Below, one piece after another: positions 4,069 through 5,946 of a stretch of 5,946 nt of DNA. Position 1 is the stretch's first letter; every line of letters starts with the position of its first letter. The position numbers and the translations under genes are program-made. Below the pieces are notes generated by a model. The model was not told the origin of the DNA. It did no database searches and saw only the letters and a list, made by a program, of their open reading frames with translations. This DNA comes from Betaproteobacteria bacterium (lineage in GTDB: Bacteria; Pseudomonadota; Gammaproteobacteria; Burkholderiales; SG8-41). The DNA lies in NCBI GenBank assembly GCA_028292065.1, contig JAQGNC010000532.1:1-5946 (forward strand), given 5' to 3'.

Positions 4069-5241
4069 GTGCAAATCCCCAGCAATACCCCGCGCTCCAT
4101 CGACATGATCGAGAAGCTCATCGGCATACCGACGGTGAGCCGCGATTCGAACCTCGAGCTCATCGACTACGCGCGCGAAACGCTTGAGGCCCTCGGCGCG
4201 CAAGTGCGGCTCACCTTCGACGACGACCGCCGCAAAGCCAATCTCTTCGCGACGCTCGGCCCAGGCACCGACGGCGGTCTCGTGCTGTCAGGCCACACCG
4301 ACGTCGTTCCCGTCGACGGACAGAACTGGGACAGCGACCCTTTCGCGCTGCTCCAGAAAAGCGGCCGCCTGTACGGCCGCGGCACGTCCGACATGAAAAG
4401 CTTCATCGCGATCGTGCTCGCGCTCCTGCCCGATTACGTGCCGCGGCTCGAGAGGCCGATCCACGTTGCGCTCTCGTATGACGAGGAAGTCGGCTGTCTC
4501 GGCGTCGGCCGCCTCATCGAGGACCTCGCGCGCGCGAACGTGCGCCCGTCAGGCTGCGTGGTCGGCGAGCCGACGCTCATGTCGCCGGTGATCGCGCACA
4601 AGGGCAAGCGCAGCTACCGCTGCGGCGTGCGCGGCCTCGCGAGCCATTCGGCCTACGCGCCAGGCGGAGTCAACGCGGTCGAAGCGGCTGCGGAGGCCGT
4701 CGCATACCTGAAGCGCATGGCGCGGCGCATCCGCGATGGCGGCCCCTTCGACCATGGCTTCGACGTGCCTCACACCACGGTGCACACCGGCGTCATCCGC
4801 GGCGGCACCGCGCTCAACATCGTCCCGCACGAATGCAGCTTCGATTTCGAGTTCAGGCACCTGCCGGCCGACGATCCCGAAATGCTGTTCGCCGAGCTTC
4901 AGTCCTATATAACCGGCGAGCTCGAACCCGAGATGCACGCGGTCGACCCGCGCACCGGTTTCGACATTAAGCTGATGTCGGAGATACCGGCACTCGACGC
5001 CGCCCCCGAGACGCCGATCGTCGGACTGATCCAGGAGCTCACCGGCAACGCCGACATCGGCAAAGTCTCCTACGGCACCGAAGCCTCGCAGTTCCAGCGC
5101 GCCGGCATCCCCGCCGTCGTGTGCGGTCCCGGCTCCATCCTCCAGGCCCACAAGCCGAACGAGTACATCGAGGTCGCGCAGGTCGAGCAGTGCGAAGCAT
5201 TCCTGCGGAAGCTGATGGACCGGATGGTCCAGCGGGCGTAG
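4069..5241 (+). CDS. argE: Acetylornithine deacetylase (ArgE-type, M20A peptidase family)
   Basis: This encodes a 390-residue cytoplasmic metal-dependent amidohydrolase. ArgE removes the acetyl group from N-acetylornithine in arginine synthesis. Close M20 relatives act on other N-acyl amino acids or peptides. All family metal and catalytic positions are visible: H76 and D78 in SGHTDVVPVDG, D108 in GRGTSDMKSF, E139 (general base) and E140 in YDEEVGCLG, E167 in VGEPT, and H361 in GPGSILQAHKPNEY. H193 in GLASHSAYAP marks the lid/dimerisation domain. The N-terminal NTPRSIDMIEKLIGIPTVSRDSN is typical of proteobacterial ArgE. The GTG start is chosen from the AGGAA site and promoter position. The gene is divergent from SBP2 and has its own promoter with an overlapping inverted repeat. 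Next to transporter receptors and away from other arg genes, it may serve scavenging of N-acyl amino acids rather than synthesis; that is inference. Confidence 0.93.
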   Translation: MQIPSNTPRSIDMIEKLIGIPTVSRDSNLELIDYARETLEALGAQVRLTFDDDRRKANLFATLGPGTDGGLVLSGHTDVVPVDGQNWDSDPFALLQKSGRLYGRGTSDMKSFIAIVLALLPDYVPRLERPIHVALSYDEEVGCLGVGRLIEDLARANVRPSGCVVGEPTLMSPVIAHKGKRSYRCGVRGLASHSAYAPGGVNAVEAAAEAVAYLKRMARRIRDGGPFDHGFDVPHTTVHTGVIRGGTALNIVPHECSFDFEFRHLPADDPEMLFAELQSYITGELEPEMHAVDPRTGFDIKLMSEIPALDAAPETPIVGLIQELTGNADIGKVSYGTEASQFQRAGIPAVVCGPGSILQAHKPNEYIEVAQVEQCEAFLRKLMDRMVQRA

Positions 5242-5317
5242 CAAGCGTCGTCATACCGGCCGCGTAGCGGAACTGATCCGGAATTGGTTTTCGGACCTCC
5301 CGCCATTGGCGCGCGGC
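5242..5317. other. Short convergent intergenic region
   Basis: These 76 bp separate the stops of the deacetylase and the minus-strand gene. Only weak hairpins are seen: CCGC-GTA-GCGG at 5260-5270 and TCCG...CGGA at 5277-5295. No U-run terminator is visible on either strand. Confidence 0.4.
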
Positions 5318-5941
5318 TCAGCCGGAAACCAGTGCGCTTTGCCCGAACCACAGCTCGTAGTGTCGTGGCCGGATCAACGTGGAGCTCTCGTAGCCGGGGA
5401 TGTACTTGGCCTGTGTCTGAACGCCGAGGCCCGTTATATACGACGCGATGGCATCAGCCTCGCTCTTGCTCGCGCCATTGAAGTAGCGAAGCTCCGTGAC
5501 TGACGGGCCCTTGCTGACGCGCTGCACTCCCGGCACGGCCAAGCTCAACGCCGAGGAGATTTGCCGGCCGATCTGCTCCGCACGACTGCGTTGTGCATTA
5601 TCGGTGATGTGGATGTAAACCCGCGGTGCCGATCCGGCCGCGTCAGAGCTCGCGGGCTTGACCCGCAGTGCCTCCTTCAGCTCTTCCACCTGTGCGAGCT
5701 TCTGATCGAGTGCGATATTCGGAGCGCCGCCGACCGGCTCGACCGATGCCGCGGCGGCGACCTCCGCCTGCGCTTTCGCGAGGCGCGCCTGAGTGTCGCG
5801 GTACTCGACGTCGACGACGTCATAGTAGGCTTTCCAGCGCGTTCTCATCGATTCGGATCGGGTAACGTTGGAAAAGTACTCGGCCAGGCGATGTCTGAGC
5901 GCGACGTCCGCGACAAGTGCCTCGTCGAGGAAGTGACCCAT
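5318..5941 (-). CDS. Hypothetical protein with coiled-coil and conserved-looking C-terminal domain, possibly 5'-partial
   Basis: I do not recognise this protein. The 207 residues divide into three parts. Residues 1-45 are helical and charged. A likely coiled coil runs from about 46 to 95 (RDTQARLAKAQAEV and LDQKLAQVEELKEALRV), broken by a Gly/Pro-containing linker. A compact alpha/beta C-terminal domain runs from about 107 to 207, beginning RVYIHITDNAQRSRAEQIG and ending IPGYESSTLIRPRHYELWFG. That domain's alternating strands and helices (VYIHI, ELRYF, EADAIASYITGLG) resemble small LytR_C- or SPOR-like folds in outline only. No signal peptide or membrane segment is in the visible part. The ATG at 5939-5941 is used, but the frame stays open to the window edge, so the true start may lie beyond it. 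It converges with the deacetylase gene and shows no functional link to it. Confidence 0.7.
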   Translation of the reverse strand: MGHFLDEALVADVALRHRLAEYFSNVTRSESMRTRWKAYYDVVDVEYRDTQARLAKAQAEVAAAASVEPVGGAPNIALDQKLAQVEELKEALRVKPASSDAAGSAPRVYIHITDNAQRSRAEQIGRQISSALSLAVPGVQRVSKGPSVTELRYFNGASKSEADAIASYITGLGVQTQAKYIPGYESSTLIRPRHYELWFGQSALVSG

Positions 5942-5946
5942 TGCAT

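Noticed and set aside
4549..5244. Minus-strand frame of 231 codons inside the ArgE-like gene
   Set aside because: It is an antisense shadow of a gene whose catalytic motifs are all present on the plus strand.
5242..5317. Intrinsic terminator between the convergent genes
   Set aside because: The hairpins have only four-pair stems and no U-run on either strand.

Overview
This is a GC-rich window with strong third-position GC bias, little-used TTG/GTG starts and long antisense shadow frames. It looks like chromosomal DNA of a Pseudomonadota member, most likely a betaproteobacterium of the Burkholderiales type. That placement rests on protein and codon style only; there is no rRNA or other marker.

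Layout. On the minus strand, read right to left from position 3916, are two paralogous periplasmic substrate-binding proteins of the peptide/nickel family 5 type. SBP2 spans 2348-3916 and SBP1 spans 70-1914. Their mature parts have nearly the same length (499 and 498 residues) and align without gaps over at least the first 157 residues, so they are an old tandem duplication. No permease or ATPase gene is in the window. Diverging from SBP2 across a 152-bp control region is an ArgE-type M20 deacetylase (4069-5241, plus strand) with a good sigma70 promoter. Converging on it is the C-terminal part or whole of an unrecognised protein with a predicted coiled coil (5318-5941, minus strand, reaching the window edge).

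The unusual part is 1617-2304, between the two SBP genes. It holds four copies of a short hairpin-plus-G-rich-tail repeat; a fifth copy lies at 18-53. Two of the four sit in inverted orientation around a small DUF559 (PD-(D/E)XK-type) nuclease gene, 1875-2237, whose stop codon lies inside a repeat. The other two form an outward-facing inverted pair (1617-1707) that abuts the signal-peptide core of SBP1. SBP1 has lost its ordinary start and first ~6 signal-peptide codons to this repeat DNA and can only be read from TTG or GTG codons inside the repeat/nuclease region.

Working model (inference): a solute-binding/deacylase locus for peptides or N-acyl amino acids was invaded between the duplicated SBP genes by a repeat-bounded nuclease cassette, which rewrote or broke the 5' end of the downstream paralogue. 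The repeat-nuclease unit is the best candidate here for a little-described mobile or repeat-propagating system.
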